The notes: generated from the sequence alone by a model not told the origin. 64,000 nt of DNA from Bdellovibrio svalbardensis (GCF_029531655.1 NZ_JANRMI010000003.1:434001-498000), one strand, 5' to 3'; shown: positions 9,580 to 18,135, counted from the first letter of the stretch. Program-made: numbers and translations.

Positions 9580-10366
9580 AATACCTCTTCATAATCTTTT
9601 CGAACTCCCCGCTTTTCATCATCTCCAGCAAGCGCTGATCAAGAATTTTTAAAACCTCTTCGGCATCTTTATACTTAGGACTCATTGCTAAATAGAAGTT
9701 GAAGGGCTTAGGCCCCAGTTCCGCCACACGAATAAAGGCATCTTGCGATATTCCTTCCTCTTTGGCTATACGACGTAAAACTCGTTCATCATCAATAATC
9801 AAGTCCACTCGTTTATTGATCAACTTCAGCAAGTTGTTTCTTCCGGCGGAGTCACCATAGGAAAACTCAATAAAATTTCTTCCTGCTTTTATTAAAAGAA
9901 AATCTCCGAGGTGTCCAAAGAGCACTTGCTCATAGCCGGCGACCAGTCCGACCTTTTTTCCCTCCAAGGAGTGGGGTCCATCGTATTTCCACGAGACACC
10001 GGGCCGGGCAAAAACCGCATACTGCAGAATTGCCAACGGCACTCGGTGCTTCAATAACAAGGGAGGCCCCGCGCTTTCAGAGTCAAAGCCCGTCCCTCCA
10101 AACACCCCTTGCGACAGACCTTGCTGCGCTCTTCGCACAGCGCGATTCCAAGGGACAATTTCATAGCGAATGGAGTAACCGGAGCCGGCAAGTGCCGCCT
10201 CGGCAAGCTCAACCGCAAAACCCTTTCTTTCATCTTTGGGGCCGCAGTTGTAGGGACAGTAAAAATCCGCCTCGATCAAAAGCTCCTTGGTCTTGGCAAT
10301 GGCGTTTTCCGCCAACAATAGCGATGCAATCATCTGCAAAAAGAAGAATACAAATTTTGATGGCAT
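9578..10366 (-). CDS. Periplasmic solute-binding protein, amino-acid (SBP_bac_3) type
   Basis: The 262-residue product has a signal peptide (MPSKFVFFFLQMIASLLL, cut near AIAK). The mature part has family-3 binding-protein features: KGFAVELAEAALAGSGYSIR, VPWNRAVRRAQQGL, LEGKKVGLVAGYEQ and VDLIIDDERVLRRI. The frame opens at 10432, but ATG 10366 starts the signal peptide directly. No permease or ATPase gene is near, so it is an orphan. Such orphans in this group may also act in ligand sensing or polar amino-acid uptake. The ligand is unknown. Confidence 0.75.
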   Translation of the reverse strand: MPSKFVFFFLQMIASLLLAENAIAKTKELLIEADFYCPYNCGPKDERKGFAVELAEAALAGSGYSIRYEIVPWNRAVRRAQQGLSQGVFGGTGFDSESAGPPLLLKHRVPLAILQYAVFARPGVSWKYDGPHSLEGKKVGLVAGYEQVLFGHLGDFLLIKAGRNFIEFSYGDSAGRNNLLKLINKRVDLIIDDERVLRRIAKEEGISQDAFIRVAELGPKPFNFYLAMSPKYKDAEEVLKILDQRLLEMMKSGEFEKIMKRY

Positions 10367-10519
10367 GATGTTCACTTTAATCCAAATACTGAGGTTCTGT
10401 ATTATATTTGGGAAAGTAACATCCCAGCTCATTAGTAAAGTTAAGTAACCGTATCTACGCCATTTATTTGAAACTACCTTGAAGCGGCTAGACCAAAGAC
10501 CAAGGCCTATTAAGCCCTT

Positions 10520-10560
10520 TGACTTACATATAATTTACATAGTAACTTATATGTAAGTCA
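10520..10560. promoter_or_regulatory. LexA box inside a 41-bp nested palindrome, imuA promoter
   Basis: The central TTAC-ATA-GTAA at 10535-10545 fits the Bdellovibrio LexA motif TTAC-N3-GTAA. Around it, on the same centre (10540), lie perfect 14-base arms: TGACTTACATATAA at 10520-10533 and TTATATGTAAGTCA at 10547-10560. Only the pair 10534/10546 breaks symmetry outside the 3-base centre. A TATAAT at 10529-10534 overlaps the left arm, and a TTGACT lies at 10519-10524. LexA bound here would cover the promoter of imuA. Confidence 0.85.
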
Positions 10561-10575
10561 CCCATGGAGAGCCGA

Positions 10576-11325
10576 ATGAATACACTCGCCCTTCCCGCCC
10601 TAGCAAATATTCCCTTCGTCTCTGCTGAGGACCTACAACCACCAGCTGGGGTTCCTACTGGCATCAATACTTTGGATGATTTCCTTTTATGGAAAGGCAT
10701 TCCCAAAGGAGACCTCAGTCTTTTCCAGGGAACCCCAGGTACGGGGGCCACGTCTTTATGGGTTTCCCTTACGCAGAAAGCTCACGAACAAAACAAATGG
10801 GTTGCTTGGGTAAATGGCGGAGCACAGCTTCTTCCCACTCATCTGGTCAGTCGCCAGATCAATCTCAAAAAGCTTTTGGTTGTGAAAGAACCCCATGAAG
10901 CCGAGCAGTTGTTTTGGGTTCTACAGGAATTGATCACAAGCTCATTGTTTGAAGTGATCGGCTGCGAACTGAAAGAGATGTTCTTTAAAAATCATCAGCT
11001 GCAAAAACTTAAAAATCTTTGCCGCTTTCACAAAGTGGCACTGATTTTTGTCTGCCACAAAATCAGTCGCTTCGTAAATCCTCTTTTTAGTTTGATCATT
11101 CAATTTCAAAGAGACTTCATCACGATTCAAAGAGCACTTCACCGCCCGACACCTTTCAGTGTCGCGGGCAGCGTGATTCATTCGCATTTTTTATTTCAAT
11201 CTAAAAATGATAAAGATCAAAAACGTGTTGCAAAGAAATTCTTTCTTGAGAGTTCAGATACTCCAACAACGTCAAAGACTTATGTAGATTATTCTTCGCA
11301 AAAAGATCGGCAGCTTTCTCGATAA
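10576..11325 (+). CDS. imuA: ImuA-like mutasome protein with degenerate Walker A
   Basis: The 249-residue protein is a RecA/SulA-like ImuA, the accessory factor of the ImuA-ImuB-DnaE2 translesion complex. It has PTGINTLDDFLLWKGIPKGD near residue 27-45 and GTPGTGAT at 52-59, where the Walker A lysine is replaced by Ala. That agrees with a structural and not an ATPase role. The context (LexA operator upstream; imuB and dnaE2 downstream) supports the call more than similarity alone. ATG 10576 follows GGAGAG with 4-nt spacing; the ATG at 10564 precedes that site. Its last 125 bases overlap the convergent gene at 11201-12484. Confidence 0.8.
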   Translation: MNTLALPALANIPFVSAEDLQPPAGVPTGINTLDDFLLWKGIPKGDLSLFQGTPGTGATSLWVSLTQKAHEQNKWVAWVNGGAQLLPTHLVSRQINLKKLLVVKEPHEAEQLFWVLQELITSSLFEVIGCELKEMFFKNHQLQKLKNLCRFHKVALIFVCHKISRFVNPLFSLIIQFQRDFITIQRALHRPTPFSVAGSVIHSHFLFQSKNDKDQKRVAKKFFLESSDTPTTSKTYVDYSSQKDRQLSR

Positions 11326-12484
11326 AACTAGGGCGCATCTTGAATTCTTCAGGATGCAACTTTGCTAAAAACAATCCGTCCAAAACCGCACTTGAAAATT
11401 GCAGACGACTCAATCGAGTCATTGCCAGTCTTCTTTTCACAAGACTTTTTGCCTCAGGAATAAAGCCATTCGCCAGGCAATAAAACAATTCAAATTTTTC
11501 CACTCTTGAATCCAGGCGGTGGAACTGCGAGACATCGCGCAGTCTTTTCGCCTTGCCCAACTGGGAACGCACTTCATTATAAGATTCCCCGTGCAAAATA
11601 CGAATGATGCCCATGCAAAAATGGCTGTATGATTGACCACGCACCCAGCCTGCACGCTCTGAACTTTTCAGATTCCTGATAAAAGAGATACGGGCATTCT
11701 TAAAGTCCCGAGCCCGCAAATAAGTCTCACCAAGATGAAAATACTTTACAGATATCATCACCTGGTTTGTGCTGTTCATTTTACGATCTAACAGAATAGA
11801 CTTACGAAGATGGTGAGCAGCATCCTTATGGTTTTCAAGAAAATGCAGAACTCGTCCCAACTTGAAATGGTAGTCTGATTTACATAGGGGATTATCGGTC
11901 TTTGCCAACAGTTTTCTGGATTCTTCGAAATAGTCCAAAGCAGGCAAAAGATGACCTACCAACTCCGAACGAATTGCGAGCCAATTCAAAATAAATATCT
12001 GCTCATCAAAAGATCGCAGGGCTTGAGCAATCTCCAAAGCTTTTTCCAAATTTGATTTTGCTGAACGAAGCTTACCAATAAAGAGGGAGGCAAAACCAAT
12101 ATGCTTATACAAAATCAACTCTTGCTGCGTCCCCAAACCACGCCCTGAATATGTTTTCAATATGCGACGATAGCTTTCCCAGTCGTTCGCGGCACGCACA
12201 CGCTGGATGAAATGATCTGAACACAACTCTTCTAAAGATCGATCAATAGGACGCTTGGCCACCACGACAGGCGAAGTGCAAAGTGCAGAGGGAGATACCC
12301 CTAATGCTTTTGCCAAGGCCCCTAGAGTGTCTGGCTTCAATCGACGAACAGTTCCATTTAGCCAACGTTGAATAGTCTTCGTCGTGACCTTGAGTGTTTG
12401 CGCCAGATGCGTCCGCGGGAGACCTTGAGCCTCCAGAAACTTACGTAAGATCGCTGCATCGATTTCTATCAATTCGAGTGTCAT
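11201..12484 (-). CDS. XRE-type HTH regulator with TPR-like repeats
   Basis: The 427-residue protein opens with an XRE helix-turn-helix (AILRKFLEAQGLPRTHLAQTLKVTTKTIQRWLNGTVRRLKP, about residues 10-60). From about 90 to the end it is helical with TPR-like pairs (IGFASLFIGKLRSAKSNLEKALEIAQ; YFHLGETYLRARDFKNARISF). This is the layout of RRNPP-like or Xre-TPR regulators whose repeats sense a peptide or partner; the ligand is unknown. It lies antisense between imuA and imuB, is divergent from imuB, and overlaps the imuA 3' end by 125 bases. I see no strong ribosome site before ATG 12484. Confidence 0.75.
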   Translation of the reverse strand: MTLELIEIDAAILRKFLEAQGLPRTHLAQTLKVTTKTIQRWLNGTVRRLKPDTLGALAKALGVSPSALCTSPVVVAKRPIDRSLEELCSDHFIQRVRAANDWESYRRILKTYSGRGLGTQQELILYKHIGFASLFIGKLRSAKSNLEKALEIAQALRSFDEQIFILNWLAIRSELVGHLLPALDYFEESRKLLAKTDNPLCKSDYHFKLGRVLHFLENHKDAAHHLRKSILLDRKMNSTNQVMISVKYFHLGETYLRARDFKNARISFIRNLKSSERAGWVRGQSYSHFCMGIIRILHGESYNEVRSQLGKAKRLRDVSQFHRLDSRVEKFELFYCLANGFIPEAKSLVKRRLAMTRLSRLQFSSAVLDGLFLAKLHPEEFKMRPSFIEKAADLFAKNNLHKSLTLLEYLNSQERISLQHVFDLYHF

Positions 12485-12559
12485 ATATTAGGGAGCCTAA
12501 GTTATTTAGAAATTCCGTCAACAAAAACCATAGCAAAACTCGTTTTCCAAGCTACGAGA

Positions 12560-12587
12560 TCACATAAGTAACTAATTTATATAAGTT
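12560..12587. promoter_or_regulatory. Degenerate copy of the mutasome operator
   Basis: In the divergent spacer between the XRE-TPR gene and imuB, CATAAGTAACTAAT resembles the imuB operator half CATGGTAACTAAT, with one base inserted before GTAA. Without a correct TTAC-N3-GTAA it may be a decayed or weak site. Confidence 0.3.
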
Positions 12588-12622
12588 TTTAGCCAAAGGT
12601 CTAGAGCTCCATCCGAGACTTG

Positions 12623-12659
12623 ATTTACATATAATTTACATGGTAACTAATATGTAAAT
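12623..12659. promoter_or_regulatory. LexA box inside a 37-bp nested palindrome, imuB promoter
   Basis: The central TTAC-ATG-GTAA at 12636-12646 is a LexA-type box. Symmetry continues outwards on the same centre (12641) to ATTTACATATA / TATGTAAAT, with two broken pairs (12635/12647 and 12633/12649). TATAAT lies at 12630-12635 and TTGATT at 12620-12625, in the same positions relative to the box as at imuA. Confidence 0.85.
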
Positions 12660-12674
12660 AAAGAGAGCCACACT

Positions 12675-13997
12675 ATGCGCACACTGTGTTTGAATTTTAA
12701 AAGCCCCCAAGAAAGTTCCTGTGCTGAAGCCTTCTTAACCTTCAGCCCGAAGGTGCAATTCCGCTTTCCACACTTTGTCTTTATCGATATCGAATCGACG
12801 GCGCATCTGTTGGGCGGCGAAGTGGCTTGCCTGGAAAAAGCTTTGCAGATTGCGCGCAAGTTTTCTGCAGAAACCAGCGCAGCTATTGCTGACACTCCTC
12901 CTGTTGCACAGATGATGGCGAAGTGGAAGCCGTCCTCCATTTCTCTGAAGGGTCAAGAGGCCAAGTCTTTACAGGGCTTGGGCTTGGATGCCTTGAAGGA
13001 TCTGGAAGGACTGGTCACATGGACTCAGAAAAGACAGATCGAGCATGTGATTTCTTTTGCGCACTCTTTGGGAATTTGCACTTTAGAAGAAGTTTATAAC
13101 TTTAGACTCGTTTCATTGCGTGAGCGTTGGGGGGATTTTGGTGTTTTACTTTGGAATCGTTTGCATAGTCAGGACTCTCAAGTCATTTCACCTTTTATTC
13201 CTCGCGACCCTCTTGTGGGCTATGGCTACCTGGATGATCCCATAGGAGTGGTGAATCTTCTTTTTAATCGCATTCAACCTCATTTAAATATTCTCTTTGC
13301 CCGTCTGAATGGATTGGCCCGTTACGCACAAAAAATGGAAGTGATCCTGCACTGTGAGTACTCGGATAAAAAACATATTTTGCAAATTGAACCCGTCAGT
13401 GCCAGTCGTGACCAGATGCTCTTTGAAGATCTTCTTTGGAAGCGCATGGAAAAGACCGAACTGGAAAATCCGATTCGAGAGTTTGAAATTACAATTTATG
13501 ATGTGCCGGAAAAAGTTCAGCAGTTGAATTTTTTCGAACCGCGCGATAACAGTGAAGATCGCTGGCGCCGCCTGATCAGTTTTGCCAAGCAAGCCAATTG
13601 CGAAATGGGTTTCCTGCAATTGGAAGCCAATCACTTTCCGGAAAAAAGTTTTAAACTGGTCACGGAATGGCCGGAGGACTTTGTCTCTGAAGATTTGGTA
13701 GAGCGACAAGACAATGCCTTACAAATCAAAACAACTTATGCAAAAGGCTTGGCGCAAAGCCCGCGCCCATCCCTTTTGCTGGAACAACCGCAACCTCTTT
13801 CCGATGAAGAGTTGCGCAAGATCCGTTTTGTCTCAGCTCTACCGAGCGAGCGCATTGAATCTTCCTGGTGGCAACTGACAGAGCAAGAGCTTAAATACCG
13901 CGATTACTATTTCGCCCTTTCAAACCAAGGGCAATTGCTGTGGGTTTTCCAAGATCGCATGAGCACACAATATTATTTGCATGGGTATTTCGACTAA
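12675..13997 (+). CDS. imuB: ImuB, Y-family polymerase-like mutasome hub
   Basis: The 440-residue protein follows the ImuB plan: an inactive Y-family polymerase that bridges DnaE2, ImuA and the sliding clamp. Family landmarks are FVFIDIESTAHLLGGE near 34-49, IADTPPVAQMMAKW near 71-84 and RDPLVGYGYLDDP near 177. The catalytic acidic triad of true Y-polymerases is absent. A beta-clamp motif QLNFF stands at residues 283-287. ATG 12675 follows AAGAGAG. The dnaE2 frame continues immediately after its stop, in the same reading frame. Confidence 0.88.
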   Translation: MRTLCLNFKSPQESSCAEAFLTFSPKVQFRFPHFVFIDIESTAHLLGGEVACLEKALQIARKFSAETSAAIADTPPVAQMMAKWKPSSISLKGQEAKSLQGLGLDALKDLEGLVTWTQKRQIEHVISFAHSLGICTLEEVYNFRLVSLRERWGDFGVLLWNRLHSQDSQVISPFIPRDPLVGYGYLDDPIGVVNLLFNRIQPHLNILFARLNGLARYAQKMEVILHCEYSDKKHILQIEPVSASRDQMLFEDLLWKRMEKTELENPIREFEITIYDVPEKVQQLNFFEPRDNSEDRWRRLISFAKQANCEMGFLQLEANHFPEKSFKLVTEWPEDFVSEDLVERQDNALQIKTTYAKGLAQSPRPSLLLEQPQPLSDEELRKIRFVSALPSERIESSWWQLTEQELKYRDYYFALSNQGQLLWVFQDRMSTQYYLHGYFD

Positions 13998-14006
13998 GGA
14001 CATTTT

Positions 14007-17000
14007 ATTAAAAATCAGAGTGGAGACAACCTACTCCGACAGAGTCGGAGTGTAAACAGCCTAGGTACTTACAATGGAGGACGCTCTTTAAAAGAGCCTC
14101 CCTCATCCGCCTTAGTCACCCGTCACCATAAACAACCTCAAGTTTCAGCACCGAAAGCGAAAGCCTTTGTTGAACTTCTCGCACGCAGTAATTTTTCTTT
14201 TCTGTGTGGAGCTTCCCACCCCGAGGAAATGGTTGAGCAAGCTATTAAGCTGGAATACGACGGCATTGCTCTTTGTGATTTGAATGGCCTTTATGGAGTG
14301 GCCCGTGGCTATGCGACGGCCAATTCCGATTCCACCTTCACCGCTTCCAAAAAACCCAAGGAAGGCTTCCATTATCTCATTGGCACGGAGCTGACTTTAA
14401 CTGATGAAACGGCCATCACCCTGATTCCTCAAAACAAGCAGGGCTATTCCCATCTATGCGAATTGCTTACAATAGGAAAACGTCAGGCGACCAAAGGTTT
14501 CTCGTCCCTGCACCTGGAGCAAGTCGAAAAGTACAATCAAGATCTTCTGTGCATCGCCATTCCTCCCATCAGCGAAGAGCGTTATGAACATTTGCATAAA
14601 GTTTTCGGTGACCGCCTTTATATTCCAATATGGCGGGATCTGACTTGGGAGTCTCAAGAGTTTTGCAAACAGGCCTTTCTTCTTGAGGAAAAATATAGCG
14701 CACAGCTTTTCGTCACACAGCGAGCGTTCATGCACACGTCCGAGCGCAAGCCTTTATTTGACGTCCTGACCTGCATTCTGCACCACACGACTCTGGATAA
14801 TGCCAAAGACAAATTGATTCAAAATGCAGAGCGCTCTTTGAAATCTCTCGAAGAGCTTTCCACCTTATGGAGTGATCGCATTGATCTTGTGGAAAAAACT
14901 GTGGAGATCTCGGCACGTTCGACTTTCTCTTTGAGTGAAATTCGCTATCGCTACCCGCGCTCTAACATTCCCAACAACCTCACACCTTCAGAATATCTGC
15001 GCAAACTGGCTGAAGATGGCGCCCAGTGGCGTTTTCCAGATGGCGTGCCTGAAAAAATCTTGCAGCAAATTAACAAAGAACTGACTCTGATTCAAAGTCT
15101 CCAATACGAAGATTATTTTATTACGCTGAAAGAGATCTGTCAGTTTGCCCAGGAAAAAGGAATTTTACATCAAGGACGTGGCTCCGCTGCGAACTCCGTC
15201 GTGTGCTATTGTTTGGGACTGACCTCTGTGAATCCAACAGAGATTGATTTGTTGTTTGAAAGATTTATTTCAGCAGAACGTCGCGAACCACCGGATATTG
15301 ATATCGACTTCGAGCACAGTCGGCGCGAAGAAGTGATCCAGCATATTTATCAAAAATACGATGAGCGCCATGCGGCCATGGTCTGCACTGTGATTCGTTT
15401 TCGATCGCGCATGTCGATTCGCGAAACGGCCAAAGTCTTTGGCGTTCCTCTGGCGAAAATCAATGCCATGATCAAGTTCATGGGCCGCGATGGAATGCGA
15501 CGCCTGACCGAAGATCCGAATGTCTGTCACCAGTTTGGAATGCCTTTGGAGCAATGGAAGTTATTTTTGAATATGGCGAAGCAGGTACACGGATTTCCCC
15601 GCCACTTAGGCATTCACACCGGCGGCTTTCTTATCACCCAAGACTCTATCACCGAGATGGTCCCCGTAGAAAAAGCGACAATGAATGGCCGCTATGTCAT
15701 TCAGTGGAATAAAGATGACGTCGCCGCCATCGGACTTATGAAGATCGACGTCTTAAGTTTAGGCATGCTAACTTGTCTGCGGAAGTGCTTTGACCTTTTA
15801 AAACATCACAAAGGCATCAGCTTCAATCTTGCGACCATTCCTCAAAACGACAAGCCCACTTACGAAATGATTTGTCGTGCTGAAACGGTCGGCGTCTTTC
15901 AAATCGAATCCCGCGCGCAGATGAACACCTTGCCGCGTATGAAGCCACAAAACTTTTATGACTTGGTTGTTGAAGTCGCGATTGTACGCCCCGGCCCCCT
16001 GCAAGGAGGCATGGTTCATCCTTACCTCAAGCGGCGACAAGGACTAGAAAAAGTCACTTATCCAAGCCCCCTGCTGGAACCAATTTTAAAACGCACCCAT
16101 GGTGTTCCTATTTTCCAAGAACAAGTGATGAAGATAGTCATTGCGGCGGCAGGTTTTTCCCCTGGAGAATCTGATGAATTGCGACGAATCATGTCCTCTG
16201 CCTGGCGCAAGCGCTCGACCATGGATGCGATTCGCGAGCGTATCTTGCGTGGTTTTGAAGAGCATCAGATTTCTCGTGAGTACGGTGAGCAAATTTACAA
16301 AACTATTGAAGGCTTTGCGAACTATGGTTTCCCAGAAAGTCATGCCGCCAGCTTTGCTTTGCTCACCTACGCCAGTTGCTATTTAAAATGCCGACATCCC
16401 GATGTCTTCGCCTGCGGATTGCTCAACAGTCAGCCCATGGGTTTCTATGCTCCGCGCACGATTATTTCCGAAGCTCAACAGCATGGCGTGGAAACTCTGC
16501 CTTTATCCATTCAGCACTCTGACTATGATTACACTTTGGAGCCTAACGGAAGGGAGATCCTTTCTTTGCGCGTGGGTTTGCGCTCTCTTTACGGAGTTCC
16601 TGAACAAATCGCACGCAGCATTGAGGACGAGCGAAAGCTTCATGGACCTTTTGAAGATCTGACGGATTTTATTCGCAGAACTTCTTTGCCCAAAGCCTTA
16701 CCCAGAGCTTTATTGGTGAAACTCGCCGCTTCAGGAGCCATGGATTGTTTCAATGTCAGCACGCGCGAATTGATTTGGCATATTGAAAGCCTGAGCCTGG
16801 ATCAAGGCAGCTTCCTGTGGGGCAAGCCGAAAGAAAGTCTGGTGCAAGGTGATTTCGAAGAGGACGACGTGGAAAGTCTGCCTTTTGAGTCCAACTGGGA
16901 TAAGCTACGCCGTGAATATGACACCAAGGGATTTTCTGTCGATGCACATCCGATGTCAGTTTTGCGCTCTTACCTCAACGTGAAAAATCAGGAGCTGATC

Positions 17001-17297
17001 CAACAGCGTTATGTTCCTTACATGACCTCGGAAAACTTAAAGACCCTTCCCAACAAACGAAAAGTGCGTGTCGCTGGATTGGTGGGCATTACGCAACGAC
17101 CTCCGACTGCCAAAGGCATGTGCTTTATCACTTTGGAGGACGAGCATGGGTTCATCAATATTGTGATCCACCCCGAGGTCTATCAAAAAGACCGCATGGC
17201 CATCTATGGCAAGTCGCTTTTGGAAATTCACGGCCAAGTCGAAAAAGTCGGTGATATCATCAACGTGCGCGCCGCACGAGTCCTGCCACTGCAGTGA
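14007..17297 (+). CDS. dnaE2: Error-prone DNA polymerase III alpha, DnaE2 (ImuC)
   Basis: This is the translesion polymerase of the ImuA-ImuB-DnaE2 system. It has a PHP domain (FVELLARSNFSFLCGASHPE from about 14166), GRGSAANSVVCYCLGL, catalytic PPDIDIDFEHSRRE, helix-hairpin-helix and C-terminal OB segment. The PHP metal histidines are replaced (LLAR for H-x-H), as usual in DnaE2. The first ATG is 14229, which would cut away the conserved PHP opening. Between the imuB stop and that opening there is no in-frame ATG, GTG or TTG. An ATT at 14007 follows AAGGA with a 7-nt gap, so I propose AUU initiation, giving 1096 residues. The end is certain; the start is inference. Confidence 0.9.
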   Translation: MKNQSGDNLLRQSRSVNSLGTYNGGRSLKEPPSSALVTRHHKQPQVSAPKAKAFVELLARSNFSFLCGASHPEEMVEQAIKLEYDGIALCDLNGLYGVARGYATANSDSTFTASKKPKEGFHYLIGTELTLTDETAITLIPQNKQGYSHLCELLTIGKRQATKGFSSLHLEQVEKYNQDLLCIAIPPISEERYEHLHKVFGDRLYIPIWRDLTWESQEFCKQAFLLEEKYSAQLFVTQRAFMHTSERKPLFDVLTCILHHTTLDNAKDKLIQNAERSLKSLEELSTLWSDRIDLVEKTVEISARSTFSLSEIRYRYPRSNIPNNLTPSEYLRKLAEDGAQWRFPDGVPEKILQQINKELTLIQSLQYEDYFITLKEICQFAQEKGILHQGRGSAANSVVCYCLGLTSVNPTEIDLLFERFISAERREPPDIDIDFEHSRREEVIQHIYQKYDERHAAMVCTVIRFRSRMSIRETAKVFGVPLAKINAMIKFMGRDGMRRLTEDPNVCHQFGMPLEQWKLFLNMAKQVHGFPRHLGIHTGGFLITQDSITEMVPVEKATMNGRYVIQWNKDDVAAIGLMKIDVLSLGMLTCLRKCFDLLKHHKGISFNLATIPQNDKPTYEMICRAETVGVFQIESRAQMNTLPRMKPQNFYDLVVEVAIVRPGPLQGGMVHPYLKRRQGLEKVTYPSPLLEPILKRTHGVPIFQEQVMKIVIAAAGFSPGESDELRRIMSSAWRKRSTMDAIRERILRGFEEHQISREYGEQIYKTIEGFANYGFPESHAASFALLTYASCYLKCRHPDVFACGLLNSQPMGFYAPRTIISEAQQHGVETLPLSIQHSDYDYTLEPNGREILSLRVGLRSLYGVPEQIARSIEDERKLHGPFEDLTDFIRRTSLPKALPRALLVKLAASGAMDCFNVSTRELIWHIESLSLDQGSFLWGKPKESLVQGDFEEDDVESLPFESNWDKLRREYDTKGFSVDAHPMSVLRSYLNVKNQELIQQRYVPYMTSENLKTLPNKRKVRVAGLVGITQRPPTAKGMCFITLEDEHGFINIVIHPEVYQKDRMAIYGKSLLEIHGQVEKVGDIINVRAARVLPLQ
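14033..14051. repeat. TCCGAC/GTCGGA hairpin, loop AGA
   Basis: ACTCCGAC and GTCGGAGT form a perfect 8-bp stem around AGA in the imuB-dnaE2 junction. The same arms recur at 36841-36859 with loop TTC. Confidence 0.75.
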
Positions 17298-17340
17298 TTT
17301 TTTCTTCCTCTTTCGGGAATTCTCACGCTACATTAGGCTC

Positions 17341-18135
17341 ATGATTTTTGAATCCCTCGAATTTTTCCTGACGCCAACAACTCCCCTTGCACGCAAGTAT
17401 GGATTTCTTTATTCATCTATCTCTTTGAAACACAGATACGAGCGCTGCAAGAAGATGTGGATTCCCCATCTTAAAAACTGTCAGGATCTTTTCACCGACG
17501 CCGTGGCCTCTTTGCCGCAAAAGAAAAGCGTGGTCATCTTGGGAAGTGCTCATTTGCATGAAATCCCCATGCATTTGCTCCTGGAAAATTTCGAACAGAT
17601 CACTTTGGTGGATGTGGTTCACCCCTTAAAGCATCATTGGCTGGCGAAAAGAAATCACCGCGTGAAACTGATCACTCAGGATTTGACAGAAGCTCTTCAG
17701 CATCTTGAAAAGTTAAACTCTTTGGATGAATTGCATGCTTTGGGACAAGAGCTGGCAGGGAAAGATCTGTTCCACTTCGAGGCAGATCTGATTGTTTCCG
17801 CGAATCTTCTCTCGCAACTGGCACTTCTGCCCATCGATGCGATTGAGAAAAAGCTAAAACGCGAATTGACCGTCGACGAAAAAGATCAAATCTGCACTGA
17901 TTTCGCCCAGACTCATTTGAAAAATCTGGAAGGCTGCAAAGGCAAAAAACTGATCTACGCGGATCGTGAAGTGATTTACAAAGACCCCCAAGGGGAAGTC
18001 ATCTATCGCGGGCATTATCCTGTGAACTTCGCGGGCTACAAAGAACTTAAGAAATGGAATTGGGTCTTAGCTCCCCTGGGCGAAGCTTCAAAAAAGTATT
18101 CTGTTGAAATGAATATTGAAGCTTACAGCAAATAG
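17341..18135 (+). CDS. Uncharacterised protein, possibly Rossmann-fold
   Basis: The product is 264 residues from ATG 17341, 43 bases after the dnaE2 stop. A segment KKSVVILGSAHLHEIPMHLL followed by ITLVDVVHPLKHHW resembles motif I and II of class I methyltransferases, but the glycines are not canonical. The C-terminus is AGYKELKKWNWVLAPLGE. The frame opens at 17206, inside dnaE2, which I reject. I see no signal peptide. Its position leaves open that it belongs to the imuB-dnaE2 transcript. Confidence 0.6.
   Translation: MIFESLEFFLTPTTPLARKYGFLYSSISLKHRYERCKKMWIPHLKNCQDLFTDAVASLPQKKSVVILGSAHLHEIPMHLLLENFEQITLVDVVHPLKHHWLAKRNHRVKLITQDLTEALQHLEKLNSLDELHALGQELAGKDLFHFEADLIVSANLLSQLALLPIDAIEKKLKRELTVDEKDQICTDFAQTHLKNLEGCKGKKLIYADREVIYKDPQGEVIYRGHYPVNFAGYKELKKWNWVLAPLGEASKKYSVEMNIEAYSK

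Noticed and set aside
14074-14091. Short ORF MEDAL before dnaE2 as the real start with a programmed frameshift
   Set aside because: A -1 shift would be needed and there is no good slippery site; the AUU with a ribosome site explains the frame better.
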